IMG/VR virus record: IMGVR_UViG_3300037587_000310 | Coordinates: 1-45,266 of that record | Length of the DNA stretch: 45,266 nucleotides | DNA from: a virus | Direction: 5' to 3' (one strand) | Shown here: positions 5,321-14,197 of the stretch, one piece after another | How the letters are laid out: the number at the start of each line of letters is the position of its first letter | Position numbering within the stretch: the first letter of the stretch is position 1 | Made by a program: the position numbers and the translations under genes | Notes under the pieces: model-generated | Databases searched by the model: none | Seen by the model: the letters and a program-made list of their open reading frames with translations, nothing else | Told to the model about the DNA's origin: nothing

Positions 5321-5731
5321 TCAGAATTTTATTCTCACACCGAATACAATCTTGTCCTCTTCTTGAGCGGCCTTATTGTCCCAATTCCGATATTGATATT
5401 CAGTAAAGAATATCTCATCGTAAATGACACCGATTACCGGAGCTACTTGGTCGTAATTGTTGTTGAGCGGAGTTTGAGCACCTACATAGGTGCATACAAT
5501 ATCCTCATCATCACTCGGTAAGTGATAGAGGGCGTAAGCTCCGTAAAGCTGCGTATCATTATCATTCTCCGGCCACCAAATACTTGAAACTCCGACCTCT
5601 ACGTTTTCGACCACTTCCGTTCCTATGCGGACCCCGAGGGCATCATCGTCACCAAATGCCCAGAAACTCTCGTTACCGCATCCTGTCATAAGAAGCGATA
5701 GACACACCAGTAATACAATTTTCTGTACCAT
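5321..5731 (-). CDS. Secreted lipoprotein
   Basis: 136-residue protein with a textbook lipoprotein signal: hydrophobic IVLLVCLSLLMTGC with lipobox L-M-T-G-C at residues ~14-18. The mature part alternates short strands rich in Gly and aromatics and ends ...VRIKF, resembling a small outer-membrane or periplasmic beta protein. AGGAG lies seven bases before the ATG, so a longer upstream frame is rejected. It is the last gene before the late terminator, next to the small membrane proteins. Phage lipoproteins often block superinfection or act as outer spanins; which applies here is not visible. Confidence 0.65.
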   Translation of the reverse strand: MVQKIVLLVCLSLLMTGCGNESFWAFGDDDALGVRIGTEVVENVEVGVSSIWWPENDNDTQLYGAYALYHLPSDDEDIVCTYVGAQTPLNNNYDQVAPVIGVIYDEIFFTEYQYRNWDNKAAQEEDKIVFGVRIKF

Positions 5732-5877
5732 TTTAGTTCTCCTAAATAATTTTCCAACCACTTCAAATGAGAAGTCAAACGCTTGACTTCTTCTTCATCA
5801 TTTATCGTCAAGGCTCTCTTGATAGCATCTTGTAGAGCATATTTATCTTCAATCAGGTTTTGGCGACCTTTTTTCAT
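5686..5877 (-). CDS. Small basic helical protein, probable lysis-cassette member
   Basis: 63 residues, largely helical (QDAIKRALTINDEEEVKRLTSHLKWLENYL) and ending in an aromatic-basic stretch, LKWYRKLYYWCVYRFL, that could insert at a membrane surface. It overlaps the genes on both sides (29 and 46 bases). No family was recognised. Its position between two small membrane proteins and a lipoprotein suggests a spanin-like or lysis-regulating role, inferred only from context. Confidence 0.45.
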   Translation of the reverse strand: MKKGRQNLIEDKYALQDAIKRALTINDEEEVKRLTSHLKWLENYLGELKWYRKLYYWCVYRFL

Positions 5878-6040
5878 AATCCAATATACTCTGGCAAACC
5901 ATGTGGACACAAGCAATAACACATATCAGCACTGCTATCTTGAAGGCCATTGTATCACCTTTAGCAGCCAATGCGGTTATGGCGCTCATTCCTACGCCCA
6001 TCTTTCGCCAACCTTCTACTTTGGATTTTTTCTCTTCCAT
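5849..6040 (-). CDS. Small single-span membrane protein (holin candidate)
   Basis: 63 residues with a charged N-terminus, one strong transmembrane segment (MAFKIAVLICVIACVHMVC) and a charged tail. The start overlaps the previous stop as TAATG with AGGAAG upstream, indicating translational coupling. Size, single span and position after the ejection proteins suit a holin or antiholin. No family signature was recognised. Confidence 0.5.
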   Translation of the reverse strand: MEEKKSKVEGWRKMGVGMSAITALAAKGDTMAFKIAVLICVIACVHMVCQSILDYEKRSPKPD

Positions 6041-6219
6041 TATTCTTCCTCGCTTTGGTGCAATAAGTATGCGTTTATTGACTTTACATCCATTTTGATT
6101 TCTGTAAGATCGGTTTTGAGATGTTTAACATCATTATAAAGTATTCCCGAATTGAACGCAAGCGTTAATAATGCTAATGCTACGATAATCCATTTTGCCA
6201 TATCAGTCTTCTTTGTCAT
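6040..6219 (-). CDS. Small membrane protein with cytoplasmic/periplasmic coiled coil (holin/XhlA-like)
   Basis: 59 residues: Met, a short basic segment, one transmembrane span (WIIVALALLTLAFNSGILY), then an amphipathic helix (VKHLKTDLTEIKMDVKSINAYL). This resembles hemolysin-XhlA/holin-like phage proteins in design, with the orientation of helix and span reversed. ATG at 6219 is chosen over a TTG three bases earlier; AAAGG lies upstream. It is coupled by TAATG to the next gene, forming a probable lysis cassette. Confidence 0.5.
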   Translation of the reverse strand: MTKKTDMAKWIIVALALLTLAFNSGILYNDVKHLKTDLTEIKMDVKSINAYLLHQSEEE

Positions 6220-6232
6220 CAATTAGACCTTT

Positions 6233-9200
6233 CTATTTCAATTTCGTCCTTTTATTCGTCTTTTGTTTTTTCTTGTCACTGTACGTTTGAACATTTACAC
6301 CCATAGTCTCTGCTATTAGTGCGGCCAATACATTCGCTGAGTCCTCAGCACTTCCCGTCTCAAATACATTCTGGACAATCAATGGCGTAAGTGCATCATC
6401 GACCATCTGAGGTATCGTTAACTTGTCACCCTCCCAGGTTTTTTGGTCAATAATTGAAAGAGCTAATCCCGCAGCGGGAGATAATTTGTTTTCTACAAAG
6501 TTAAATACTAAATCTTTACCGCCAAATGCACCGAACTTACCCGTATCAATAGATTTAGTTATGCCGGTTGTACTGCTCGTAAACTTTCGGTTTATCAACC
6601 GAGAGGCCAATATAACCAAGATTGCCATACCGCCGCCCACAGAGAATCTTGTATTGCCTACTCTAATTTTGCCAAAATCTGAACTCTTTGTATCCCACGT
6701 TACGCTATCATCATCAATCCATTTTGCAAGGGCAAGGACCATAGCCGCACCGGAAATATATCTTAGTAAGTTTAGAGCCGCTTGTTTACGGGCAAACATA
6801 CTTATATTCCTATCGAACATGTGGACTGTCAGAATATCAACATAAGCCCGCAGGTTACGTGGTGACCAAAAAAGATTATTAAGTAGTCCTGGCTTTTTAC
6901 TTTTAGACGCTATCTCGCCTCTGCCAGTCTGAGAATTTGCTAAACGGCCTATACTTTCCAGTTCCCTTTGATTAAGTTCCACTCCACTCTTGCGCCATAC
7001 GTTAAGGTACTGTTTGGCAAGTTGATACCGCATATAGCGAGACGAGCCAACAAAAGCATTCTCGCCCATTCTGAACAATATTCCCAAAAGCGGTATCCGG
7101 CTTGGAATGTCAACGGGAATTTCCTCTTCAATCACATTAAGGGCTACTTTGCTCTTTTTTAACAGATCGTAGTCGGGGTCAGAAATCATCTCGGCAAACA
7201 AGCCCCGCATTACTTTGCGCTTCCGAAGCGTGTCCCACATCATCTTCCATGACTTTATAAATGTTTTCCACCAGATTTTAGCTGATGGTATATGTCCGGT
7301 GATTGCCTTTAAGAATGTCGGTAAACCCTGCCTTAAATGGAAACTATTATCAAGAGAAGCCTTTGCTGCCTTCATAGTTCCTGCGAAATCACTAATAAAA
7401 TCCACTGGGTTCTTCAGGTAATTCCTAATGACTTCACCCATCGTCCTTTTATTAGCTTCAAATTTCAGGTCGTTTACATATTCAAGGAACATAGATATTG
7501 CAGTTCCGTATTCCAATTCGGTTTGCGTTGCACCCTCACCTTCTTTACGCCTCTCGGACTTTTCCATTACAGCCTTGCGCTCGGCGGCATCTTTAGATAA
7601 CTGGGCTATGATACGGACTTCTTTTTCTGTAATGATATTAGCGACCGCCTGAGCAGCCTTGTATTTCTCCCTGGCAACGTCGTAGGCGGCTTGTAATCTC
7701 TGGCCTTCCTCGTCAAGTTCTATCGGTATTCGTGGCACTTTCGCCAAGTCGAGTTCTTCGAGTTTGGCCTCAATTTTCCCCGTAGTTGTAGCAAGTCTTT
7801 TCTTCTTAGTGATTAGGCGCTTTGATTCTTTTATCTCTACGCCCGCTTTTTTAGCTTCTGCAATCGCCTTGTCGTACTCATCTCGAAGATGAGGAGTAAT
7901 CCAGTCGCCGAAATCCCTTGTCATCTGGTATGACCATTTGGCGAAGTCTCTACCCATAGCCTCAAGGTGGAATGTCGCTATTTTGGCTATATCGGCAAAG
8001 TCCTGCGCCGTAGGGACATAAGCCACACCGCCTTCTCGTCCGGCAAAGCCCCCAGCCTCTTTTTTGCGGCGAGCCATTATATTGTCATAGTCAGTGCGGG
8101 ATACGAGTTTGTTTCGTTTTCCGTATGTCCGTTCCGCCCTCTTTGTGAACTCGGCACGCTCTTTCGTTGCTTTGTCAAGTTCGGTCTGTAACTCTCTTAA
8201 CTTGACTTCGAGAGCAGAAATGTCTTCGCCCCTGCGAACCTTCTGCTCCATACGGGATTCCACTACCTCCCTGACTGCCCTAATAGGATCGCCGTAGTCC
8301 TGGTCGGTATCTAAAGACTTGATACGCTTACCCATAATAGTATGCTCTCTTACTACGTCTTCATTGAGAGCTAAATCCATTATTAAGTCTATATCAAGAT
8401 TCATTTTGGCGTAAGTACGCAAAGCAGAAAAGACATTCTCAGGGAATAAATCAGGCGGTGCCGCCTCTTGATAAAATGCTACCCGCTTGGCTTTCTCTAA
8501 ATCACTTTCAATAAGAGCTAATGCCTTTTCAGCTTGCTCCCTCATATTCATAGCACGATAGGTGGGTATCTCGTCATAAAGCGATTTATTCTCCTCTACT
8601 ATCTCATCTTCAATAGCTTGTGCCATTACGCTTACAGACGTTCCTCTTGGCTTTTCTTCGCCTTCGCCTATTTCTTTAGCCGCCTCTGGCTTGGCTTCGG
8701 TAGGGGTGGGGGCTAAAGCAGATACATTCTTTTTGTCAAATACAAGCGTTGTATCAAAATTCTTATTACCTTGCACATCAGGAAAAACCAACGCGTCAAA
8801 TCCCGCCTTCTTAATTGCATTGATAAGCGGTTTTCCACCATCATCAAGAATCTCCGAAAAGGTATCACCGTCTATTTCTCCTTTGAAATCTACGCCAGCC
8901 TCCTGCATTGCATTAAGAAATTCTTCGCTATCAAATGCTTCTGGAAATTCTTTGTTTATCGGTGTAATAATAAGTGGATTATTGAATTTGACTGTAACTT
9001 CAGATACTTTACCTTTTGTGTCTGCAAATCTTTGAGCAACTATTTTATCTTCAGTTAAGAAAGTACCAAGCACCTTTCCTTCTTTTATATCCCCAACTGT
9101 ACGCTCTGCATGGAAAAATACCTTCCCCTCTACCCCTGTAACAGGGGCTACTTCGGCCTTTCGTCCAGTAGGCGTAGGCTGTGGGGCTGGAATGGCCTCT

Positions 9201-11119
9201 GCTGCTTTTGGGGGTATTTCTCTTGATGGCACCTGTTTGCGTTGTGGCTCTGGGATACGTGCTTTTGCGGCCGCTACGAATTTTGCCGTAAGAGTATCGG
9301 CTTCCTCTTGCGTTAAAATACCTTCCGACACTTTTGTTAGCAATCCTATCCGACGCTCAAGTATATCAAGAGCAGCATTCACCTTGTCTGGTCCTGCGTT
9401 CAAGATGTCTTGAGCAATCGCTTGAAATTCTTCATCTTCTGCAATCTCTTCGGGCGTCATCTCGCGTACTTTATGGCCCATATCCAATGCGTTCCGCTCA
9501 ACTTGCAAGGACCCTAATTTATCACGTAAAGTTTCTCTTGCTTGCCCTGAGACCTTTTGCATTTCTTTCAGAGTATCGTCTATTTCGCGGTTAAGACGTA
9601 CCCACTCACTCAGCGTATCAACAGGCCCTACCGCCTCTGTGGGTTTCTGGGGTATTTCTACCGCTTCGGTGGGCTTTTTCGCAGTAGGCGTAGGCTGTGG
9701 GGCTGGAATCGGTACTGTGGGGGGTGTTTTAAGCTCTTCCGGCGTTACTTCCACGCCTTGCTCGGCAAGCATCTTCTGGCCTATCTCGGTTCTGGCTTTC
9801 TCGTCTAAGGTGGCGTATTGCTCTTGACTCAGTATACCCTTGACGAAATCTATAGCCTGCTGTTTCTTTTCTGCTCCCACTGGCTTGGCTTCGGGGGCTT
9901 TTTCGGCCTCTTTAGCCTTTTTCTCTACATCCTTAACTCGCTGTTTGACTTGGTCTGTCAGTGATATTATTTCATTAACATTACGAGGAACAAAGCCATA
10001 ATCAGCCCTCATTTCTTCGGCTGTTCTAAAGCCAAAGACTTCGGCTGTTGGAGGTCTGCCACTCACAAACGCCCCACCGCCAGTACCCATAAGAAAACCT
10101 GCGGCCATAGCATCCTGCCAGCCTTGATGGATAATAGACCATTCCTGTTGTGCGGCCTGTAAAACAGTAGAATAATCTTCTGGGTCAATATCTTTAACTA
10201 CAGCACTAACATAATTCTGGCCTAACTGGGCAAAAAGTTCCTGGAATGATTCAGCAGTACCAACACTTAACGCCCTAATCAATAACGGCCTGGCAGCACC
10301 TTTCATTAGCATATCCATCGGTACTTTTTCAGTTACCATCTCGATAGTGCCTTCAAGGGTAGCGCCTACTAATGCTAAATCAGGATTAACGCCCTGCTGT
10401 CTTAAACTCTCGTAAGACGAACTGGCGGTAGTAGTACCTAAAACAAGAAGACCTATATTGGGATTCCCAGAAGTAAGTGTTGAAACTATCGCTAATCCGT
10501 AAGTCGGGACAGATTCGCCAGCAGCCATTGATGTTCTATAAAAAGGCGCACTCCTAAACGCTTGCGCTCGCACACTTCTTGATTCAGGCGATTCGTCCAA
10601 CATCATTCCATTAACAACTTCGATATACTTATTTCCAGCCCGCCTAAGCATATTGGCAATGGAGCGACCCCCCCTTCCCGCAGGACTTTCCATTACCCTT
10701 GCTCGATACCGTTGAATTGCGGATGGTGACTTTTTAAGCTCGGCAATCTCCGCTCTGGTGAGTACTGTTTCACCAAGTGCCTTTAATGCTACACCTGGAA
10801 ACTTAACGATAGCGCCGAGACCTCTATGCATCGCCTTTGCGACCTCAAACGTCTTTTCCTTAAAAGTAAATTCTCCATATCCCTTTTCTAAGATATAAGG
10901 TGGTTCAGACCTCGGTATCTTCCACGCCTTTTCAAACTCACCCGCCCTCATAAGCTGTCTGCGGATAGAATCGTTATCCACTTCCTCTTTTATCCTCCGC
11001 TCTGCCTCGCGCATAGATACACGCTCTTTATCGGCGTAATCGAAAGTCTTATTAGAAAGAGCTTCCGTCTCTTCGGGAGTTAGTCGGCCAACAGGAATAT
11101 CTTTAAGTGCTATCGGCAT
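6233..11119 (-). CDS. Giant polyvalent ejection protein (1628 aa) with ADP-ribosyltransferase-like domain
   Basis: Largest gene in the window, in the place of the last internal virion/ejection protein of T7-like phages, so expected to enter the host with the DNA. The N-terminal ~400 residues have hydrophobic helical blocks. The middle is Pro/Lys/Glu-rich linker with a duplicated IPAPQPTPT segment. Residues ~660-800 (FFHAERT, LGTFLTEDKIVAQRFAD, NPLIITPINKEF, GFDALVFPDV) follow the pattern of the polyvalent-protein ART domain (H..., yLTed..A..fA, NPL, G.Da.v.). The C-terminal ~350 residues include hydrophobic stretches (GGGMAILVILASRLI) typical of large polyvalent proteins. Start and previous stop share TAATG. 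The ART assignment and activity are inferred. Confidence 0.7.
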   Translation of the reverse strand: MPIALKDIPVGRLTPEETEALSNKTFDYADKERVSMREAERRIKEEVDNDSIRRQLMRAGEFEKAWKIPRSEPPYILEKGYGEFTFKEKTFEVAKAMHRGLGAIVKFPGVALKALGETVLTRAEIAELKKSPSAIQRYRARVMESPAGRGGRSIANMLRRAGNKYIEVVNGMMLDESPESRSVRAQAFRSAPFYRTSMAAGESVPTYGLAIVSTLTSGNPNIGLLVLGTTTASSSYESLRQQGVNPDLALVGATLEGTIEMVTEKVPMDMLMKGAARPLLIRALSVGTAESFQELFAQLGQNYVSAVVKDIDPEDYSTVLQAAQQEWSIIHQGWQDAMAAGFLMGTGGGAFVSGRPPTAEVFGFRTAEEMRADYGFVPRNVNEIISLTDQVKQRVKDVEKKAKEAEKAPEAKPVGAEKKQQAIDFVKGILSQEQYATLDEKARTEIGQKMLAEQGVEVTPEELKTPPTVPIPAPQPTPTAKKPTEAVEIPQKPTEAVGPVDTLSEWVRLNREIDDTLKEMQKVSGQARETLRDKLGSLQVERNALDMGHKVREMTPEEIAEDEEFQAIAQDILNAGPDKVNAALDILERRIGLLTKVSEGILTQEEADTLTAKFVAAAKARIPEPQRKQVPSREIPPKAAEAIPAPQPTPTGRKAEVAPVTGVEGKVFFHAERTVGDIKEGKVLGTFLTEDKIVAQRFADTKGKVSEVTVKFNNPLIITPINKEFPEAFDSEEFLNAMQEAGVDFKGEIDGDTFSEILDDGGKPLINAIKKAGFDALVFPDVQGNKNFDTTLVFDKKNVSALAPTPTEAKPEAAKEIGEGEEKPRGTSVSVMAQAIEDEIVEENKSLYDEIPTYRAMNMREQAEKALALIESDLEKAKRVAFYQEAAPPDLFPENVFSALRTYAKMNLDIDLIMDLALNEDVVREHTIMGKRIKSLDTDQDYGDPIRAVREVVESRMEQKVRRGEDISALEVKLRELQTELDKATKERAEFTKRAERTYGKRNKLVSRTDYDNIMARRKKEAGGFAGREGGVAYVPTAQDFADIAKIATFHLEAMGRDFAKWSYQMTRDFGDWITPHLRDEYDKAIAEAKKAGVEIKESKRLITKKKRLATTTGKIEAKLEELDLAKVPRIPIELDEEGQRLQAAYDVAREKYKAAQAVANIITEKEVRIIAQLSKDAAERKAVMEKSERRKEGEGATQTELEYGTAISMFLEYVNDLKFEANKRTMGEVIRNYLKNPVDFISDFAGTMKAAKASLDNSFHLRQGLPTFLKAITGHIPSAKIWWKTFIKSWKMMWDTLRKRKVMRGLFAEMISDPDYDLLKKSKVALNVIEEEIPVDIPSRIPLLGILFRMGENAFVGSSRYMRYQLAKQYLNVWRKSGVELNQRELESIGRLANSQTGRGEIASKSKKPGLLNNLFWSPRNLRAYVDILTVHMFDRNISMFARKQAALNLLRYISGAAMVLALAKWIDDDSVTWDTKSSDFGKIRVGNTRFSVGGGMAILVILASRLINRKFTSSTTGITKSIDTGKFGAFGGKDLVFNFVENKLSPAAGLALSIIDQKTWEGDKLTIPQMVDDALTPLIVQNVFETGSAEDSANVLAALIAETMGVNVQTYSDKKKQKTNKRTKLK
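9167..9193. repeat. 27-base direct repeat inside the polyvalent gene (copy 1)
   Basis: Bases 9167-9193 are identical to 9683-9709 in the same orientation and frame. They encode the IPAPQPTPT linker segment twice. Identity at third codon positions points to a recent duplication or gene conversion. Confidence 0.75.
9683..9709. repeat. 27-base direct repeat inside the polyvalent gene (copy 2)
   Basis: Second exact copy of 9167-9193, 516 bases away. Recombination between copies would delete 172 codons in frame. Confidence 0.75.
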
Positions 11120-12663
11120 TATGGTATTTCTTCCACTAAAGGTTCACCGTCAGCATCAAATCCAACTATCTCCCACTGCCTTCCGCCACGCTCGATGACA
11201 GCCCCAATATCATACGGCTGTCCGCCACCAGCCCTGAAAGCAGACGACATAGCAAACATTTCTTTCTTTGATGGTACTTTGTCTTGTTTAATCAAGTCGT
11301 CAGCCCAGCTAATCAATGCTTCATTGACTTTTTTATTGCGATCATTATCAGAAGCAAATAGCCTATTGAAATCCTCAAGGTTCGATTTTAGAGTTGCGTT
11401 TAGGTCTTCGAGTACATGCCTTTGATACGGGTTTTCTATCTTATCTACAGCCCACTCAAATTGTTCGTTTGTGATAGACCCATCGACAAAACGAGCTTCC
11501 AATAAAACGTCATACCCTTCCTTTGGTGAGAGTTGTAATGTTGTCACATCATAGACGGCGGCAAATGATACGGTATGCCCTTCTGGGGCATTTTTGGTCG
11601 GTGCGTCTTTGTATGACCCCTTAATGTATTTCCTCCACCTTTCTGCATCAGATACACTCTCTCCGCTTCGGCGTGTTTCTCGCAAACCACTATTGTCTAT
11701 ATCATCGTAAGTTAATTCGCCGTTGAGAATAGGCTTACTCATTTCCCGATACGACTGTATAGTAGTTAGTTTATCTGCCTCTTTCGCCGCCTTGATTCTT
11801 CCTGCCACATAGTTATCTATCCAATCGCCAAGTTTCTTATTGGCTTCGGCGGCTTCCGGCTCAGTTAATATACCGTCCTTGACAAGTTGTGCCGTTGCCG
11901 CATCAAGGACTTTGTATCCGTCTTCGCTGTTACCGCTTCTGGTAATAGCAGCGACTAAAACGGGTTTGATGTTTTCTACGGAACTCGTAGCTGCGATTAT
12001 CTTGTTGTTCTTTTTCAGAGCCTCCGCTTTTCCATGTGTAATCAGTTGGTTATCATCCATCAAATCAGCGTAATAATCGGCAATCGCTATATCCCCATTC
12101 TCTGCTGCCGATACACGCAGTTTGTCTATTTCGGTAACGTGAAAGTCTTGGAGTACCCTACGGTTTGTACTACTTGCAGGCCCAAGTAACGCAAGAGTAT
12201 TTTCATCACGCCAACTCTGTATGTTCGCCTGGACTTCTGGACTTCTAATGCCACTGATTATTTTATTAGTCTTTTTTAGAAATTCATTCGCGTCCTCTTT
12301 GTCAAATCCGTCCCTCATATCAGTATTAAATGTTGGCCCTTGTTCCAAATAGTCTGGGTCGTCTGGTAGCAATTGGTCTATAGTAGGATTGAAACCACTT
12401 CTGGCTTTCTCTATAAGTGAGGCAACATCTTTTATCTTTTGAGTAGCTTTGCCAGATTCTATCTTATTATCCAAATCTTGCCTGTGTTGGTATGCTTGAA
12501 AGGCCAGTCCAGAGGTAGCTTGTATGGCTTGCCCTATTGCACTAAGGCCCTGCCATTTGGCTATGTCGCTGGTCCGGACAAGTGCCCCTATATTGGTTGC
12601 CCGGGCCAAACCAGAGCTTCTCGGTACCGTTGTAGCAGTAAATCTTGGAAAAGAAGGACTCAT
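11119..12663 (-). CDS. Internal virion protein, mainly helical (514 aa)
   Basis: Located between a small core protein and the giant ejection protein, where T7-like phages encode a second internal core protein (gp15 position). It starts with a Ser/Thr/Arg-rich segment, then A/Q-rich helices (IGQAIQATSGLAFQAYQHRQDLDNK) and long charged helical stretches. The C-terminus carries an EMFAMSSAFRAGGGQPYDIG segment. No enzymatic motif was seen. It probably forms the internal core or ejection channel. The assignment rests on order and composition. Confidence 0.6.
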   Translation of the reverse strand: MSPSFPRFTATTVPRSSGLARATNIGALVRTSDIAKWQGLSAIGQAIQATSGLAFQAYQHRQDLDNKIESGKATQKIKDVASLIEKARSGFNPTIDQLLPDDPDYLEQGPTFNTDMRDGFDKEDANEFLKKTNKIISGIRSPEVQANIQSWRDENTLALLGPASSTNRRVLQDFHVTEIDKLRVSAAENGDIAIADYYADLMDDNQLITHGKAEALKKNNKIIAATSSVENIKPVLVAAITRSGNSEDGYKVLDAATAQLVKDGILTEPEAAEANKKLGDWIDNYVAGRIKAAKEADKLTTIQSYREMSKPILNGELTYDDIDNSGLRETRRSGESVSDAERWRKYIKGSYKDAPTKNAPEGHTVSFAAVYDVTTLQLSPKEGYDVLLEARFVDGSITNEQFEWAVDKIENPYQRHVLEDLNATLKSNLEDFNRLFASDNDRNKKVNEALISWADDLIKQDKVPSKKEMFAMSSAFRAGGGQPYDIGAVIERGGRQWEIVGFDADGEPLVEEIP

Positions 12664-12680
12664 ATTATAATCCCAATAAT

Positions 12681-13190
12681 TTAATTATTCATCTGAGAAC
12701 CCATAAAAGCTGCTTGCGCACCACCTTGCAAAATAGAAGCCCCGGCCCTGAGTGCGCCCGCTTGCCTCAATCCCTTAGCGGACTTACGGGCAGCGAATGC
12801 CTGTGCAGTATCGAGAATAGACCTGGACTTAAATGCACCAATTCTCCTTTGGCCGACAGTTCTGATATTAGCGCCTTCAATAGCTAACTGTGCCGCCGTG
12901 TCCTCGGCCAGTAGAAGGGGGCTACCTTCGGCTGTAACGCCTGATATACCTCTTAAGGCTCTATGGCGGGCTAATATCTGCTTTGTCTTCCTTGTGTGCT
13001 GTATGGACTCAAAATCAACGGCCTTACGCTCTTCCTCAGCCTCTCTTTTGGATACTTTTGCATTATAGTCATGCCAGGCGGCTTCGGTCTTTGCTTGAGC
13101 AGAGGCAGTCTGGCCCTGTTGGTATGAACTATAGGCCGATACGCCAGCGCTTGTCAGGGCTAATATTATTGCAACTTCGCCGCCTGTCAT
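12681..13190 (-). CDS. Small internal core protein (T7 gp14-like)
   Basis: 169 residues starting with a hydrophobic Ala/Ser helix (VAIILALTSAGVSAYSSYQQGQ), then an Ala/Glu/Lys-rich helix and Gly/Ala-rich tail (ALRAGASILQGGAQAAF). This is the standard appearance of gp14-type internal virion proteins, which insert into the outer membrane during ejection. Position among ejection genes agrees. The start overlaps the stop of the upstream gene by ATGA. Confidence 0.65.
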   Translation of the reverse strand: MTGGEVAIILALTSAGVSAYSSYQQGQTASAQAKTEAAWHDYNAKVSKREAEEERKAVDFESIQHTRKTKQILARHRALRGISGVTAEGSPLLLAEDTAAQLAIEGANIRTVGQRRIGAFKSRSILDTAQAFAARKSAKGLRQAGALRAGASILQGGAQAAFMGSQMNN

Positions 13191-13531
13191 CGTAAGATTG
13201 AGCCTCCAGGTTTCGTATTGAGGATTTGGCGTCTTCGATTCATTCTATCTGCTAATATTGTCGCTCCCCTTCCTACCTTCTTTCTTTTTTTGGCCGGCTC
13301 AATTTCTATGTATGTCGGCAGTGGGTCAGGCTTTACAGGGTCAAGTAATTCAAGCATCTTAGGTTTTTGGGTAGTAAAACCCATTTTTCGGCGCACCCGC
13401 TTTTCTTCGTCGGCTCTTTTTTTGGCAAACCTTCCAAGTTCAGTGAATCCCTTGCTAATAGGCTCTATGGGCTTAGTTATCCTGCCAAACTCATTAAAGC
13501 CTTTTGCTGTTAGATTGCCTACGCCTGTCAT
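13187..13531 (-). CDS. Small virion-associated protein with GRG-x-ILA-x-RM-x3-RQILNT motif
   Basis: 114 residues: an N-terminal segment with two 'GF.E.GR' repeats, a basic linker, then a C-terminal motif KKVGRGATILADRM followed by RRRQILNT. The same motif ends the 71-residue protein at 31561-31776. Small phage proteins with a Lys-rich then 'GRasTIL...' ending are common between tail and ejection genes, and their role is undefined. Overlap of stop and start codons on both sides shows a tight operon. Confidence 0.5.
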   Translation of the reverse strand: MTGVGNLTAKGFNEFGRITKPIEPISKGFTELGRFAKKRADEEKRVRRKMGFTTQKPKMLELLDPVKPDPLPTYIEIEPAKKRKKVGRGATILADRMNRRRQILNTKPGGSILR

Positions 13532-13956
13532 TGCTTCACCAATTTACTGAATATATCCCATTTCTTGCCGTCAATGATTTTGGTCTGTGTCTGCACAAAG
13601 CCTACAAGCTTCGCTAATTTTATACTCTGGGCAAACTCACATCGAATCGTTGCGTTAATCTGCTTAAATCTGAAAGTTTCCTCAATAATCTTAAAGCCGT
13701 CCCTGAGCCACCTTATCGTATCGAGTTTATGTTTCTTGCAGTCATCACTCAGCCTGAGCCATATTTCGCCCTGCTCTTTGGTTATAGGGTGGACGCCTCC
13801 GCATCCGACCACTCTACCATCTCTTATTCCCGTTACCGAAAGGCCGGAGTCCTCTATCGCCTGAGCCATTTCCGGGCTGAACTCATTTTCAATCTGCTCA
13901 ATAGGCTCGAAAGCGGTTAAGTCTGATTTCTTAAATGGTCTTATGAAAACGCTCAT
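13528..13956 (-). CDS. GNAT-like acetyltransferase-fold virion protein (gp13/DUF2833 type)
   Basis: 142 residues starting MSVFIRPFKKSDL and containing the GNAT-like sequence VTGIRDGRVVGCGGVHPIT (strands 3-4) followed by W-x-R-L-S and a helix. The end (AKLVGFVQTQTKI) matches 'a..lGF....'. T7-like phages encode a gp13 protein of this fold needed for internal-core assembly; catalytic activity has not been needed there. The acetyl-CoA loop R/Q-x2-G-x-G/A is not evident, so a structural role is favoured. Confidence 0.65.
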   Translation of the reverse strand: MSVFIRPFKKSDLTAFEPIEQIENEFSPEMAQAIEDSGLSVTGIRDGRVVGCGGVHPITKEQGEIWLRLSDDCKKHKLDTIRWLRDGFKIIEETFRFKQINATIRCEFAQSIKLAKLVGFVQTQTKIIDGKKWDIFSKLVKQ

Positions 13957-14184
13957 TTATTCTCCTGTGGTTTTGCGAGTATTCCAAGCTGATATAGTCA
14001 GTTTTTTGCCCATTTCGTGTATATCTACATCTTTAGGATAACTCCGTCTGGGTCGGGCAACCATCAAAACGCCACAATTGTTTTTACAACTTATCATCCA
14101 ACCTCCAGTTCCATCTCCGTGGTCAGTAAGCTCAGCCTCTCCTCCACAAAAAGGACAAGATTTTAATTCTTTCTCTTTACCCAT
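13957..14184 (-). CDS. Second Lar-like zinc-ribbon protein
   Basis: 75 residues with LKSCPFCGGEAEL, a second cysteine pair (ISCKNNCG) and the C-terminal AWNTRK. This is the full Lar pattern CPFCG ... C..C ... aWN.R. It is directly next to the gp13-like gene inside the virion cluster, an odd place for an anti-restriction protein. It may have been inserted there as a small cargo gene. Compare with 643-921. Confidence 0.72.
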   Translation of the reverse strand: MGKEKELKSCPFCGGEAELTDHGDGTGGWMISCKNNCGVLMVARPRRSYPKDVDIHEMGKKLTISAWNTRKTTGE

Positions 14185-14197
14185 ACTTCATCCTTTT

